A stretch of 64,000 nt of DNA from Blastobasis lacticolella (lineage: Eukaryota; Arthropoda; Insecta; Lepidoptera; Blastobasidae), in assembly GCA_905147135.1 (NCBI GenBank), contig LR990068.1, positions 516,001 to 580,000 of the forward strand, read 5' to 3'. Shown piece by piece: positions 12,001 through 27,000 of this stretch. The position numbers and the translations under genes were made by a program. The notes below the pieces were generated by a model that was given only the letters and a program-made list of their open reading frames with translations, ran no database searches and had not been told where the DNA came from. The number at the start of each line of letters is the position of its first letter. Position 1 is the first letter of the stretch.

Positions 12001-15000
12001 CCACCCATGTGTGTATATACCAGACTGCAAATAAATAATGAAACAAAATAAATAATCGTGGACAAATTCACACAGCGCCATCTAGCCCCAAAGTAAGCAA
12101 TGCTTGTGTTATGGGTGCTAGATAACTGATAAACTACTTATATACTTTTAAATACATACCTATTATACATAGAACACCCAGACCCGTAACAGAAATTAAA
12201 ATTCATCATTTCAATTTCTACCCGGCCGGGAAACGAACCCACAACCTCTTGTATGGCAAACTAGCATGTTAACCACTGAACCACTCAAGACGTCACACAC
12301 TATCGTACTCCTGACATAACTCTGCCGTACTCCTGCCGTACCCCGTAGAGTACTCTATCTCCTCTCTACGCATCATTTCAATTTCTGCCCGGCCGGGAAT
12401 CGATCCCGGGACCTCTTGCGTGGCAGGCACCACGTTGCCCACTGAACCACTCAGGTCGTCAAGTAAATGAATACTGAATACATCGAACGCCCACCATCCC
12501 CCTCCTTAGCTACTGATCGAGCGTCTCCTCTGCCTGTGTCCGGGCGTGCGTCGCGTGGCGGTGTTGCTGCGCGCGCGCGGGGACGCCGCGCCGCACGAAC
12601 GGCTCGCGCTGCTCAAGCAGGGCACGGTGAGGGACATATTTACTGTTTGTTTATTATACCGTATTGTACCACATCAATCATACTAACTCGTAACGCGTCG
12701 TACTGCACCCTCATACTGCGTCCGACCGATCATTACTGCATCGGGACAATCACTCCTGCTTTGTACCGCACCCTACCACATCATACTGTATTATATTGCA
12801 CCCTGTAACACCCTGTACCGCTCACTATTGCATCGTACTGCACCCTACCGCATCATGTTGAATTGTACCGCACCCTACCACATAGTTACCGCATCATACT
12901 AAATCGTACCGCAACCCTGAATTGTACCACACCCTACCACATCGTAGCATCCTCCTACCGCATCGTACCGCATGTTATCGTACCCTATCACATCATACTA
13001 AATCGTACCGCTCGCTTTCGCATTTTACAACACCTTACCGCATCATACTGAATTGTATCGTACCCTACCACATTGTGTCACCCTTTCACTGCATCGTAAC
13101 GCATTGTACCGCATGATACCGTACCGTACCGCATCATACTAAATTGTGCCGCATCCTACCACATTGTAGCGCCCTTCTACTGCATCGTACCGCATTGTAC
13201 TACATGATACCGTACCCTACCGCATTGTACTGAATAGTACCGCACCCTACCACATCGTAGCACCCTCCTACTGCATCGTACCGCATGATACCATACTCTA
13301 TCGCACCCTACTGCATCTTACCGTATCCAATACAGCGTATCAGGAGGCTAATTACGCAACTCTGTTACCAACAATTCCTTGATTTCAATGATTGCAATTG
13401 TTACTTTTGCGATTATGTTTGATCGATTTAATAGTTTCAGTTCATTGCAATGTAATTTTGTTAGCAACTGAACCCATGAAATCGATGATACGGAATCGCA
13501 AAGGTAACAAACTGAATTCAGATAATTGTTGGCAACAGCGTTACGCAATTAGGCTACAGATGCAAGGGATATTTCGCTATGCCCTACCTATATACTGAAT
13601 TGTACCGTACCCCCATCGCATCATACTGAATCGTACCGCACCCTACCACACCTACCACCATGCCCTACCTCTCGTAACACAATGAACGGTCGCCAGGTGT
13701 TCGATAGTTTGCGAAAGCGCGCGCCCTCACAGCTGGAGAAGGTGGTGTCGCTGGCGGGAGACGTCACGCTGCCACAACTCGGCATACACGACCGGGACAT
13801 GCACATGTTGGATGATGTGAGTTGATGATATAATGTTTCATACATTGTGATCTATAGCTTTTAAGACTTTCGTGGTTATTCAATACACTTTCACAACACA
13901 CATTATCGGGTATGTTGCCACGGTTAGTATTGTTTTGACATGCGTCATGGTCACGAGTTGACGCATGCAGTTGCCTGGTGTTGCTGATGTCCATAGGCGG
14001 CGGTGACCACTTTCCATCAGGTGGCCCGCTTGCCTGTTTGTCTGCTAAGTAACATAAAAAAAAAAAAAAAAGTTGCGTCGAAATATAGAGGTAAAAACAA
14101 TACTAACCGTGGTATCAAACCTGATAATATGTTATATGATTATTTTATTTATTTATTAGGTTCACCAACAGTTTATACACTACATAAAAATCTTATAGTA
14201 TGTAAAGTAACCCGTGTAGTTAACCCGATAATATTGTAAAATATAGATCGTACTCTAGTTAAATTTAAAAATACCTTCGCTGATGAGTTATTTGAGTAAA
14301 ACAATTTCAAGTAATTTAGATATAACTATGGCCGAATCTCCTACTGTGATTTATTTAATACTTCGTGTACAAAGGTGGACTTAAAGCTTTATAGCTTGAC
14401 TAGCTGACCCGGCAAACGTTGTTTTGCCATATAAATAATAAAAATAAAAAATAAAATTTAGGGGTGGACTACCCCTAACATTTAGGGGGATGAAAAATAG
14501 AAGTTGGCCGATTCTCATAGATACCGGATAAGCACAAAAAATTTCATCAAAATCGGTCAAGCCGTTTCGGAGGAGTATGGCAACGAAAACTGTGACACGA
14601 GAATTTTATATATTAGAAGATGATCATGATGACCCCCGTTGCTTAGGTGTCGGTGGTGTTCCACTGCGCGGCGACGGTCCGTTTCGCGGAGCCGCTGCGG
14701 CGCGCCGCCGACCTCAACCTAAGGCCTGTGCTGAGGCTCGCGGACCTCTGCGACGGACTGCCTAATATGGAGGTAGGTGCCTGATTTTTATTTATTCGTA
14801 TGGCAAAAATACAATATACGAGAAACACATTCAACTACAAATTTATATCAAGCGAAGTCAGCCATTTAATTGCTTCGTTAAGGGTGATCAGGTCCTCCGG
14901 TGGGCTGTGTTAGGGCATTCTTATAGTATGTGCCACATCGACTGAATTGGGGAACCGCAGAACCACTGGCGGGTGCCTGATAGAGTTGTTCGTTATATTA

Positions 15001-18000
15001 TTTGAAATTTAAATATTGAAATTTAAACATTCTTAAATTTATTTTTTTATGTTTTGATTTATTTAGATGACATTTTGATCCTATAGGTACTTTTGTACAG
15101 AATAATAATGTTTTTATTGTGTTTCAATTAATTATATTATTATTGACGAACCCTAAATGAATGCACGTTTTTTGTCTGTATTTTCTGAAATGAAAATAAA
15201 AATGTTTATTTGTTTTGCTTAGGTTATACAAAGATGAAATACATTTGTAAGAAAAAACTATTGCTAGCTATATAAATAAAGGTACTTGTATTAACTTTGG
15301 GCAATAAATTGATTTAATCTAATCTATTAGATAACAAGTATATTATAACGGTATAAAAATTTACTTATAACACCTAATATTAATACATAATATTTTCTAC
15401 TACCAATATATTGCCATATCACACGACACAAGATAACCCCTCAAGATAAAATGGTGACGAATCTACGTAAAGCGCCCTCTATTTACGTAGATTCGTCACA
15501 ATTTTTCTGTTATGCACTTATTCCACATACCTAAATTCAGTAAATAAATTCAGAAATAAAAAGCGTGAGAGCAAATCAAAGTGGAGTGTATTGCTCATAG
15601 AATAAGGTCCATTATTGAATCTCGGATTTTCGAAAAGCGGAGCGTCATGTGACCTAATATAAGTGATACAAAAATTTACATTATTCTATGAGCAATACAT
15701 TTCACTTTGATTTGCTCTCACGCTTTTTGTTCCTAAATTTAGGCATGTGTACATGTGTGGTACATCGCTGTAGATAAAACAGTGAAGGACGCATGTGAAT
15801 GGAGAATCTGTACTGTATTGCATTTACAATAGGACATAATATTATTCTAATTACCTTTTGATATTAATATTCGATTGTTGTGTTATTTTTACTGTTATAT
15901 TCTGTTATGTACGCGGTTAACGTAGTCGAAAGTAGCAAAATGAATAGTAATGAATTTTTATATACAATTTTGTTTCCCAAGGTACTAAATCAACTGTAAT
16001 AGTAGTTTATGCAACTGTCATATTAAAGGGGGTATTAAAACATGAGTGTCTGTTTATCATACGAGGCGTAGCCGAGTATGATAGTAGTTTGACACGAGTG
16101 TTTTAATACCTAATTATATGCAGTTGCATACACTACTTAATCTACACTCATATTTTTATCTAAAATTATCGTACCTATAATTTTCTCAACTTTGCTGGAA
16201 GTAAGCTGCGAGTCAATTCAGTTGTATCTACGCATCGAGGATGTCAAGCGGCGGGAAATTCACTTAATTACTTTCACATTTATCTATTTATTTGCTTCAA
16301 ACAAGAAAAAACATTTACAGACACAAATTACAACAATTAGAAAAAATATTACACAGAAAATAGCGGAAAAATTATTACACAGAATATAAACAGGAAAATT
16401 TTAATGTTGAATTTGAATTTGTCAAAAACATTTAGGTATTCAGTCCACATTTCGCCGTGTCTCGGCGCCCGACAAAAATTTAAAAAATAAAGGTGTTGCA
16501 TAATGATAAAAAAGTTATTTTACGATACAGTTGTAATGAAATTAGTATGGGAAATGCAGTATCGAAAAGTAATTTTTTTTAAATTTATATGCTGGCGTGA
16601 AAAAAGTGAATCCTTAAACAACTGTAATCGAATATGAAATTGGAACATTACGCTATGAGTGTAGATAATTATTTCATTTATATATAATAATATATAAATG
16701 AAATAATCGATCGTTATACGGTACGGTTTTATATTATAAAGTTGAAAATATCACAATATTTTATAATAGCATTCTGTTATATTATATGAATATAACGGAT
16801 CCGCGCACCTCTAGTGAACAATAACGGGCGTGATCCAGCTCTGCTTTGTATAGTCGGACACGGCCCGGCCGTTGTCGGCGTGGGGTGGATGTGTTCCGGA
16901 CCTGCGGGGCTATTGGCAAACTCAGTTGACAACTGTATTTGACACTAGATAATTCTACACTACGTCATCTACGTTGAAAACTGGCAATAGCGTCTACCAA
17001 ATTAGAGTAGTGTCAGATTTTTTTATGTCAAATTCAGTTGTCCACTGAGATAGCCGATAGGCCCTCTGGGGCGGCCAATATCTCACTGTGTGTTTCATTC
17101 CTACTTTCCTACCCTCTTTGACTATTGAAAGAGATATTTAATATCAATAAAGAAATTGATTTTGGTGCCGTGTAGGACATACGTAAAGAGAAAACTTTCG
17201 ATTCCCTCTTTAACACATACGCTGAAATTCCGCAAGGAGTTTTGAGATTTAGTTTATGTAGAGGAGTGCATTAGGTTGTAGGATCCTGATAAGTCTGAGG
17301 AGTCCGCCTAGGTGAGTACCACCGAACGCCTTATCTATTTCTGCCGCCAAGCAAACAAATATATGAATGAATGAATGAATTTATTGCTGTAAAATGTGGT
17401 ACATGGTAGATGTTACAATTTTTATATTCGCTTCTCACACTTTACCAGTATCTGGCATGCAATATTTGAAGTATAATTAATCTAATTATTATTAAAATGT
17501 CCGCTACAATATTTATTAGTAATTATATAAATAAAGTAAAACATCTCTAAAATAATCATGTCACATCAAATAATTGTAAGCAACATTGTTGTGTTCCGGT
17601 TTGAAGGATAAGGTAGCCAGCGCAATTACAGGCATGAGGCATTTCATCTTAGTCCTCACAGTGATAACGCACCTGCGGGTCTGCAGTTTTGTTGCCTGCA
17701 ACCTTAATGCATGAATCATTGATGTTATGGGCGACAAGTACCGCTTACGATCAGGGCTTCAGCTAATCATTTGACATGTCCGAAAAAAATATGGATGAAT
17801 TATTAAAGTTAGCCATTGTAATAAGAATACTGTTGTTTGTGGAGATTTTAAAATAGACTTATTAGATGTATCTTGTAAATCTAGTAGACTAATAACATTA
17901 TTTAAGTGTAATTATGAATTAATCAACTTATTTTTAGAGCCTACCAAAATAACAAGTACTACATCAACTTGTCTAGATAACGTTTTTCGTGATATCCAGG

Positions 18001-21000
18001 CATGTGGTCAGTCTATAAACAATAAGTTTAAAAGCAATGTTCGGATTGTAGTCAATTAGCTGAGTTTAACGTTCATATGAGGAAAGAGACAAAAAATACT
18101 ATTAAATTTGAACCAATTAACAACAACTGTTCTCAATAATTTTACAAATAGCATTATAGAGAAATCATCTAATTGATGATACAAATTAATATGATATTTC
18201 AGTTTTACACATGACAAAAACTGAAAGTAATTCAAACCAAAGATGAAGCCAATAAACAGCAAACTTATGTTTAGCGATTGGGCGACAGCAGGAATACATA
18301 AATATAGAAACAACTATATGAGTTATATGCAGAACGACTCGACTGTGTGAATTGCTGACTGTGTTAAGCATTGCACGATTTAAACGCCTTTAACCTACAG
18401 TCAAATCGAATTCTATTAACAACAAAATGTAAAAGCACAGATGTAGTGACATTCACATGGCAGATAATAAATAATGAAACTGGAGAGGTTGAAATTCGCG
18501 ATACAAAATACAATTTAAAAATTCATGATAACGTTGTTACAAAAAACTCAGAAGTTAAGGGGGCTTTCAATGAATTTCTTACGGACATTCCAGTTTCGGG
18601 AAAAATCCAATAAGTTGCCGAAGCACTTGGTTCTTCATCCGTTTTAGTTAGGAATGTCCAATTCCCAAAATGCCCGATGGCTTAAATTATCTAATTTCCG
18701 AAATATCCAATTCCCACAACGTCCGATTCTCGAAATGACCAATTATCACAAAGTTCTATTTCCGAAATGTCCAATTCCCACAACGTCCGATTCCCGAAAT
18801 ATGCAATTACCACAAAGTCCGATTACCGAAATGTCTAATTCTCACAAAGTCAAATTCCTTAAAATGTCTAATTCCCACAGAGTCAATTCCCGAAATGTCC
18901 AATTTTTACAAAGTCCGATTCCCGAAATGTCTAATTCACACAAAGTCCGATTTCCGAAATGTCTAATTCCAACAAATCCCGAATTCCCTTCCCACTACAA
19001 TCCGTAATCGATTCCAGTAGACGGGAGAGGCAAACGGCACCCGGGTTTGCGAATGTCTAAGGGCATCGGTGATAACGCGATTTATTGCGTGCGATAAACT
19101 GTTAAATAATAGTAGTTTATCTACACTCATATCGTAATGTTCCAATTACATATTCGAAAACAGTCGTTTAAGGGTACACTTTTATCACACCAGTCTATGA
19201 AATTTTAAAAATTTACTTTTCGATACAGCATTTCTCATACTATTTTCATAACAGCTGTATCGAAAAATAACTTTTTAATCATTATGCAACACTTATAATT
19301 TTTAAATTTTTGTCGGGCGCCGGGACACGGCGAAATGTAGGCAGAATACCTAAATGTCTTTGACAAATTCAAATACCTACAAAAACAAATAACTGTTTTC
19401 GAAAAAATATAATATGAGTGTAGATAAACTACTATTATTAATCATTCTAATGTACGTCTTATTAAAACAGTAGGTGCAATATTTTGTCAAAGAGTAGGAG
19501 TTAAACGTTGCTAATATTTTTAAGTAGGCGTCCTAGCAGCCACACTCATTCTTACCTTCAGTTTTGTAGAAGCAACATCTAAGTAAAAATTGTGTAATAT
19601 CAAACAGTTTTTTAACTTATCTCGTCATCCCATCTGCTGATAATTAATAGTAGTTTGCTCCCATTCCAATACTGCTTTCATCCCCCCTCAGGTGCTGGTC
19701 CACGTATCAACGGCATACAGCAACTGCGAGCTCTCCACCGTGGCGGAGCGCGTCTACCCACCGCCGCTCGCGCCCGAGCGGTTGCTGCAACTATTGGATG
19801 CATTGGACGATGACCGGCTAGAGGCGGCTACTGAGCAGTGAGTGGGCATATACATGTACACAGATATATACAGATACACTGAGACACAGAGAAAGAGAGG
19901 CTTAGAGGCCGAGTAACACAAAAATATGGAGACATTAAGAGAGAGAGAGCCAGAGACATTGACACGGAGACAGAGACATTGATGTATAAACAGACATAGA
20001 CATTGATACAAGTACACAGACATTTAATGGACGCACTAGACGACGAGTGGCTCGCAGTGGCCACCGGACAGTGAGTGCGCATTGATACCGATACGCAGAG
20101 CCGCAGAGACCGAGAGACACGAAAACAGGGAGACATTGATACAATCACAGACATAATTACAAAGAGAGAGAGAAAGAGAAAGAGAGAGAGAGAAAAGAGA
20201 GCCATTGACACGGAGACAGAGACATTGACGTATAAACAGACGTAGATATTGATACAACAGGAAGAGCGCGTTCACACAGATACACAGAGAGAGAAAAGCA
20301 CAGAGACCGGGAGACACAAAAACAGGGAGACATTGATACAAAGACATAGACATAATTACACAGCCGGTGCAGTAGCCGTATTCACAATGATTCGAAACCG
20401 TTTTCGAACGATTCGACACGAAATTCGTGAGCCACGAATCCGTGTCGATCGATTCGAAAACTGTTATTCAGAATCCCGATAGATTCCACGGAAACTCTAC
20501 TCTCTAAAACATATGAAAATTTCATCAAAATTAACTGACACCACATTTTCCTAAGAACTTTTGCGGGGTCCTTTGTCGATTCCGTATCCGAATCTGATTT
20601 CCGAGCCATTGTGAGGCTACAGGTGCTGCAATTACTGGACGCACTGGACGACGAGCGGCTCTCAGTGGCCACCGGACAGTTAGTGCGCATTGATACCGAT
20701 ACAGATACGCAGAGCCGCAGAGACCGAGAGACACGAAAACAGGGAGACATTGATAGAAACTGACAGATATAATTAGACGCAACTGCGAGCTCTCCACCGT
20801 GGCCGAACGCGTCTACCCGCCGCCGCTCGCGCCAGAGCGGTTACTGCAGTTATTAGATGCTCTGGACGATGACCGGCTAGCGGTGGCTACTGAGCAGTGA
20901 GTGGGCATATACATACATCTACACAGATATATACAGAGATAGAGAGGCGCAGAGACGGAGAGACACGAAAATAGGGAGACATTGTTAAAAACACAAATAT

Positions 21001-24000
21001 ATACAAACACAGAGAGAGAGAGAGAGAGAGCCATTGACACGGAGACAGAGATATTGTCGTGTTAACAGACATGCGTATATGCTGTTATAAAACACAAAGA
21101 CAGATAATTACACAGCCCGAGCGGCAGCTGCAATTGCAAGACGCACTGGAAGACGTGTGGCTTGCGGTGGGCATCGACATCTATATATGTATATAGCATC
21201 GACAACATTTGTATGTACAAAGACACACGAAGACAGAGACAGAGAGATCGTGAGACACAAAAATATGGAGACATTGGTACAAACACAGACATAATTGAAG
21301 AGAGAGAGACATTGACACGGAGACAGACACATTGACGTATAAACAGACTTAGACATTGATACAAACACACAGACATAATTACCCAGCCCGAGCGTCTGTT
21401 GCAACTACTAGACGCACTGAACGACGAGCGGCTCGCCGTGGCCACCGAACAGTGGGTGGGCATCGACACCACACAGAGATGACAGAGGGACGCGGACACT
21501 AAGAAACACAAAAACAGTGACACATTGATACAAACACACACACGCAGAGAGAGAGAGAGAGAGAGAGACAGAGACAGATATAGACATAGACAGCGAAACA
21601 TATGCACAGAGATACAAAGACACACAATGGCAGAGACAATGAAACAATTGCATAGAGATGCACAAAGATACACAGAGACACAAACAGCGGCATATATACA
21701 CAGATATACACATACACACAGAGACATAGCGGAACATATGCACAGAGATACACACACACATAGAGACAGAGTCAATGAAATATAAACACAGAGATTCACA
21801 TACTCACAGAGACAGAGGTAACGGAGCATACGCACAGAGATACACATACACACTGAGACAGAAACAGCGGAACATATCCACAGAGTCGGAGACGGAGAAA
21901 CATCCACAAAGACACACTGCCACGATCCTGATACTGAGACTGCATTCCCGTTGCAGGCTGATATCGCCGAAGCCTAATACGTACACGTTCACGAAGGCGC
22001 TGGCGGAGAGCGCGCTGCACCAGCGCCCGCGACGGCACTACCGCACCGCCATCTTCCGGCCGTCCATCGGTAACTATTTCTCTTTCTCTATCTCTTATTA
22101 TACTATCTATAAGTTTCGGTCTGTGAATGTTTGATATACTTATTTAATTAATGTTACTTTTAGTCTGTTTTATGTTCTTTTATCTTCTTCTTTTGTAGCA
22201 CCGCCTTGTAATTTTTGATAATTGTTCTCTGGTCCGCCATTGTACTGTAATGTGCATGAAGTTTTAAATCAATAAATAAATAATAAATAAATAAACTATT
22301 GCCCCCCGTCACTTTTCACTAATATTCTTAGCTATTTCCGTTAAGTTCAAGTTTTGCTTAGGCATAATCAAAATCAAAATCAGTGGTGTCCATGACGCTA
22401 GCACCAGCTACCTTGTAGAATAGTTGCGTGTTACGCTGCGCTTAGGTATTGTTGTTGTATGTTGTGTGTGTTGTTGGTTGCTCTCTTGGGTGTTTGTTGT
22501 TGGTGTGTTGTGTTGTCTACTGTGCTGTTTCTATTGTGTTGTTGGTTGTTGCTGTCGATAATGCTGTGTCATCTATTGTGTGTGTGTGTGTGAGGTAATC
22601 TTTATTCTGGAGATCTGTAGTACAGGTATTCAGCCTTTTTCAGACTCCAGGTTCCCACAAAGTCGTTATGTTAGTACCTTATATGATTATCAACGAAATT
22701 ATGTAACCTTTTTGTGATAATAATTTTTTTTTTTTTTAAATTCTTTATTGTACAGAAATATGTATGCTATAATGAAACAATAAGATAATAGAGATGTACA
22801 GAGACGAACTGGGGCTGTTACGGTATCTCATACAGATGGTGATGGCGGTAGGCACCTGCTACCTTTGCGTTAGCTACGATGTTGAATAGTTACTACGTGT
22901 GTTATGATGTGGCTGTTGTTGTTGTATGTTGTGTGTGTGATGTTGGTTGCCCACTTGTGTATTTGTTGCTGGTGTGTTATAGGTTGTTGCTGTCGATTTA
23001 TTTGTTGTTATCAATTATAGGTGTTATCAGGTTATCTTATGTGTGTGAGGTCTGTCTGTTGTTATGGTATCTCTAATAATAGTGTTTTCCTCGCTCAGTG
23101 CATTCTTGTGTATTTTGTTGGTGTGTCGTGTTATCTGCTGTGTTGTTTTATAGGTTGTTGCTGTCGATATTTTTTGTTTCTTTATTACTTTTTTTTTTTT
23201 ATCTGTTGTGTCTGTTAGCTGTCTTTTGGCACGGTATCTGATATAGTCTTCCTCTCCCAGTGGTGTCCACCTTCCGGCACCTGTCCCCGGGGTGATGGGC
23301 CGTGCGGGTCCGGCGGCCGTTGTGTGCTGTGGGCGCGGGCTGGCACCTGCTACCTTGTTACGTGTGTTGTGCTGTGCTTATTGTTGGTTGTGTGTTTGTT
23401 GGTGTGTCATGTTGTTTGTTGTGCTGTTTCTGTTGTGTTATTCATTGTTGCTGTCGATATTTTAGACTTTATATTCTTTTTTTTTATCTTCTGTCTGTTG
23501 GTACGCTATCTCACACAGCGTTTCCCTCCCCCAGTGGTGTCCACCCTCCGGCACCCGGTCCCCGGGTGGGTGATGGGGCGCGCGTGATTTGCGTGTGTTA
23601 TGATGTGTCTTTTGTTGATTGTGTGTTTGTTGTTGGTTGCTCTCTTGTGTGTTTGTTGGTGTGTTATGTTGTTTGTTGTGCTGTTTCTGTTGTTTTATAG
23701 GTTGTTACTGTCGATATTTTCTTCTTTTCTTTATCTTCTGTCTGTGGGTACGCTATCTGATACAGTGTATCCCCCCCAGTGGTGTCCACCCTCCGGCACC
23801 CGGTCCACGGGAGGGGATGATGGGGCGCGCGGGCCCGGCGGCCGTGGTGATAGCGGTGGGCACTTACTTGCTTACTTGAATAGTTACGATGTTTGTTATG
23901 ATATGCCTATTGTCGTTGTAAGTTGTTGATTGCTCGCTTGTGTTTGTTGTTTGTGTGTCGTGTTGTCTGTAGTGCTGTTTCTTTGGTGTTATTCATTGTT

Positions 24001-27000
24001 GCTGTCGATATTTTTTACTTTTTTTTTTCTTTTTTTTATCTTCTGTCTGTTGGTACGCTATCTCATACGGCGTCTCTCCCCCCAGTGGTGTCCACCCTCC
24101 GGCACCCGGTCCCCGGGTGGGTGATGGTGATGTGCCTATAGTTGTTGTACGTTGTGTGTTTGTTGTTGATTGATCTCTTGTGTGTCTGTTGTTGGTGTGT
24201 TGTGTTCTTTCTGTTGTGTTATAGGTTGTTGCTGTCGATATATTTGTTGTCATTAGATTTTGGTGTCATCTGTTGTGTGTGGAAGGTGTGTCTGTTGTTT
24301 TGCTACGGTCTCATACACCGTCCCCCTTTTATAGTGGTGTCCACCCTCCGGCACCTGGTCCCCGGCTGATGGGCCGCGCGGGCCCGGCGGCCGTGGTGAT
24401 GGCGATGGGCACTTACTTGAATAGTTACGATGTTTGTTATGATATGCCTATTGTTGTTGTATGATGTTGGTTTCTCTCTTGTGTGTTTGTTGCTAGTGTG
24501 TCGTGTTGACTGTTGTGCTGTCTCTGTTGTGTTATAGGTTGTTGCTGTCGATATTTTTGACTTTTTCTTCTTTTTTTAATCTACTGTCTGTGGGCACGCT
24601 ATCTCATACACTGCCCCCCTTTTATAGTGGTGTCCACCCTGCGGCACCCGGTGGCCGGGTGGGTGATGGGGCGCGCGGGCCCGGCGGCCGTGGTGATGGC
24701 GGTGGGCGCGGGCTGGCCCCCGCTATCTCATACAGTGTCTCCCTCCCCCAGTGGTGTCCACCCTGCGGCACCCGGTGGCCGGGTGGGTGATGGGGCGCGC
24801 GGGCCCGGCGGCCGTGGTGATGGCGGTGGGCGCGGGCTGGCCCCCGCTATCTCATACAGTGTCTCCCTCCCCCAGTGGTGTCCACCCTGCGGCACCCGGT
24901 GGCCGGGTGGGTGATGGGGCGCGCGGGCCCGGCGGCCGTGGTGATGGCGGTGGGCGCGGGCGGGCCCCCGCTATCTCATACAGTGTCTCCCTCCCCCAGT
25001 GGTGTCCACCCTGCGGCACCCGGTGGCCGGGTGGGTGATGGGGCGCGCGGGCCCGGCGGCCGTGGTGATGGCGGTGGGCGCGGGCTGGCCCCCGCTATCT
25101 CATACAGTGTCTCCCTCCCCCAGTGGTGTCCACCCTGCGGCACCCGGTGGCCGGGTGGGTGATGGGGCGCGCGGGCCCGGCGGCCGTGGTGATGGCGGTG
25201 GGCGCGGGCTGGCCCCCGCTATCTCATACAGTGTCTCCCTCCCCCAGTGGTGTCCACCCTGCGGCACCCGGTGGCCGGGTGGGTGATGGGGCGCGCGGGC
25301 CCGGCGGCCGTGGTGATGGCGGTGGGCGCGGGCTGGCCCCCGCTATCTCATACAGTGTCTCCCTCCCCCAGTGGTGTCCACCCTGCGGCACCCGGTGGCC
25401 GGGTGGGTGATGGGGCGCGCGGGCCCGGCGGCCGTGGTGATGGCGGTGGGCGCGGGCGTGCAGCGCGTCATCCGCGCGGACCCGGTTGCGCGCGCGCATC
25501 TGCTGCCAGCTGATTTGGCGATACACACGCTGATCGCTGTGGGCTGGGATGTGGGGGTTAATGAGTGAGTTTGTCTATTTTTTTGTTTAAATAATTTTTT
25601 TACCTTTTTTTTATGTACGCTTATTACCTTGTTTTTTTCGTTGTACCTAATTGTCGTGTCGTGGTGTCTACGTGTAATAAATGTCTTCTCTTTTTTTTTT
25701 CTTTCTTTCTATTTATTATAATTAGAGACGCCACGACACAACATAACAATCACAATAACACATATCAACACTTAACATTACATGCGAGGTCCTGGATCAT
25801 GGTCAAGGCGGACTCCGGGCCCTCGGGCGCGAGAGCACAACCGCGACATTAACGCCAAGATGATTTTTTTTAACACTAAACATTACATACAGACTGTGTA
25901 ATTTTACAAATTGTTTCCTACTCCTAGCCATACTGATAGTGTCGCCTTGGCATTGCCGTGCTGTGGCCTGTCCAGTTGATAAACGTTTTCTTTTCTTATA
26001 ATACTTCTCGTACCTATATTGTTCAAAACCTCATTAAAATCCGTTGCGTAGTTTAAAAGATACAGGGACTGGCGGCGGAAAGCGATTTTGTTTTGTACTA
26101 TGTATAGAAAGTGACAGACAAGCTTACAATGATAAACAGGCAACGCAGCCTTTGTACGTTTCCCATACCAGGGGTGATCCACGAGCTGCCGACACCGTAA
26201 AAAATGTTTACTCTCTAGGAAAAACCTTCAGGAAGATCATTACAAAACCCTAGTGTGCGTTGGAGAGTTTGTTTGGAACCGCACAGTTCGCGACTACTTT
26301 GACTCCAAGGAGGATGAACTCCCTGTAGATGGCGAGCAGTGTGATGATAGAATGTAGCTGTAGGCATCATGTCAAACTGTTCATCAGAACAAACACCGTT
26401 GTACAAGCGGTAGAACACACAAAGGGAGGCGAAATCTCTCCGCTGACTCAGCAGCTCAATACCACTTGTTTTTGTTTTATATATTTTTTTACGTCATACG
26501 GTAGGCAAACAGGCAAGCGGGCCACCTGATGGAAAGTCATCACCACTGCCTATATATATCAGCAAAACCAGGAGTATTGCCAATGCGGTAGCCCGATATT
26601 GTCCCATGACAATGACTGATGTCACTATGGTTTACGGGTAGCCCGATATTGTCCCATGACAATGACTGATGTCACTATGGTTTACGGGTAGCCCAATATT
26701 GTCCCATGACAATGACTGATCTCACTATGGTTAACGGGTAGCCCGATATTGTCTCATGACAATGACTGATCTCACTTTGGTTTACGGGTAGCCCGATATT
26801 GTCCCATGACAATGACGGATCTCGCTGTGGTTTACGGGTAGCCCGATATTGTCCCATGACAATGACTAATGTCACTATGGTTTACGGGTAGCCCGATATT
26901 GTCCCATGGTTAGTCAAACTGAAAGTACAAGTTCAAGCTAATAGTGACCAAATAACTGAATGTTTTCGTGAAGAACTGACAAGGACAGATTATCCAATCG

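Noticed and set aside
12467..13116. Plus-strand frames rich in Tyr, Thr and His
   Set aside because: They read the tandem repeat of FAR intron 2. Only 12510-12626, in the FAR frame, is coding.
21062..21907. 281-codon minus-strand Ser/Leu/Cys-rich frame
   Set aside because: Translation of the antisense of a (GA/CA)-rich intron repeat; no domain or codon signal.
24627..25513. Repeated 95-codon plus-strand frames
   Set aside because: They are read-through of the 124-bp exon 7 acceptor array in shifted frames, not separate genes.
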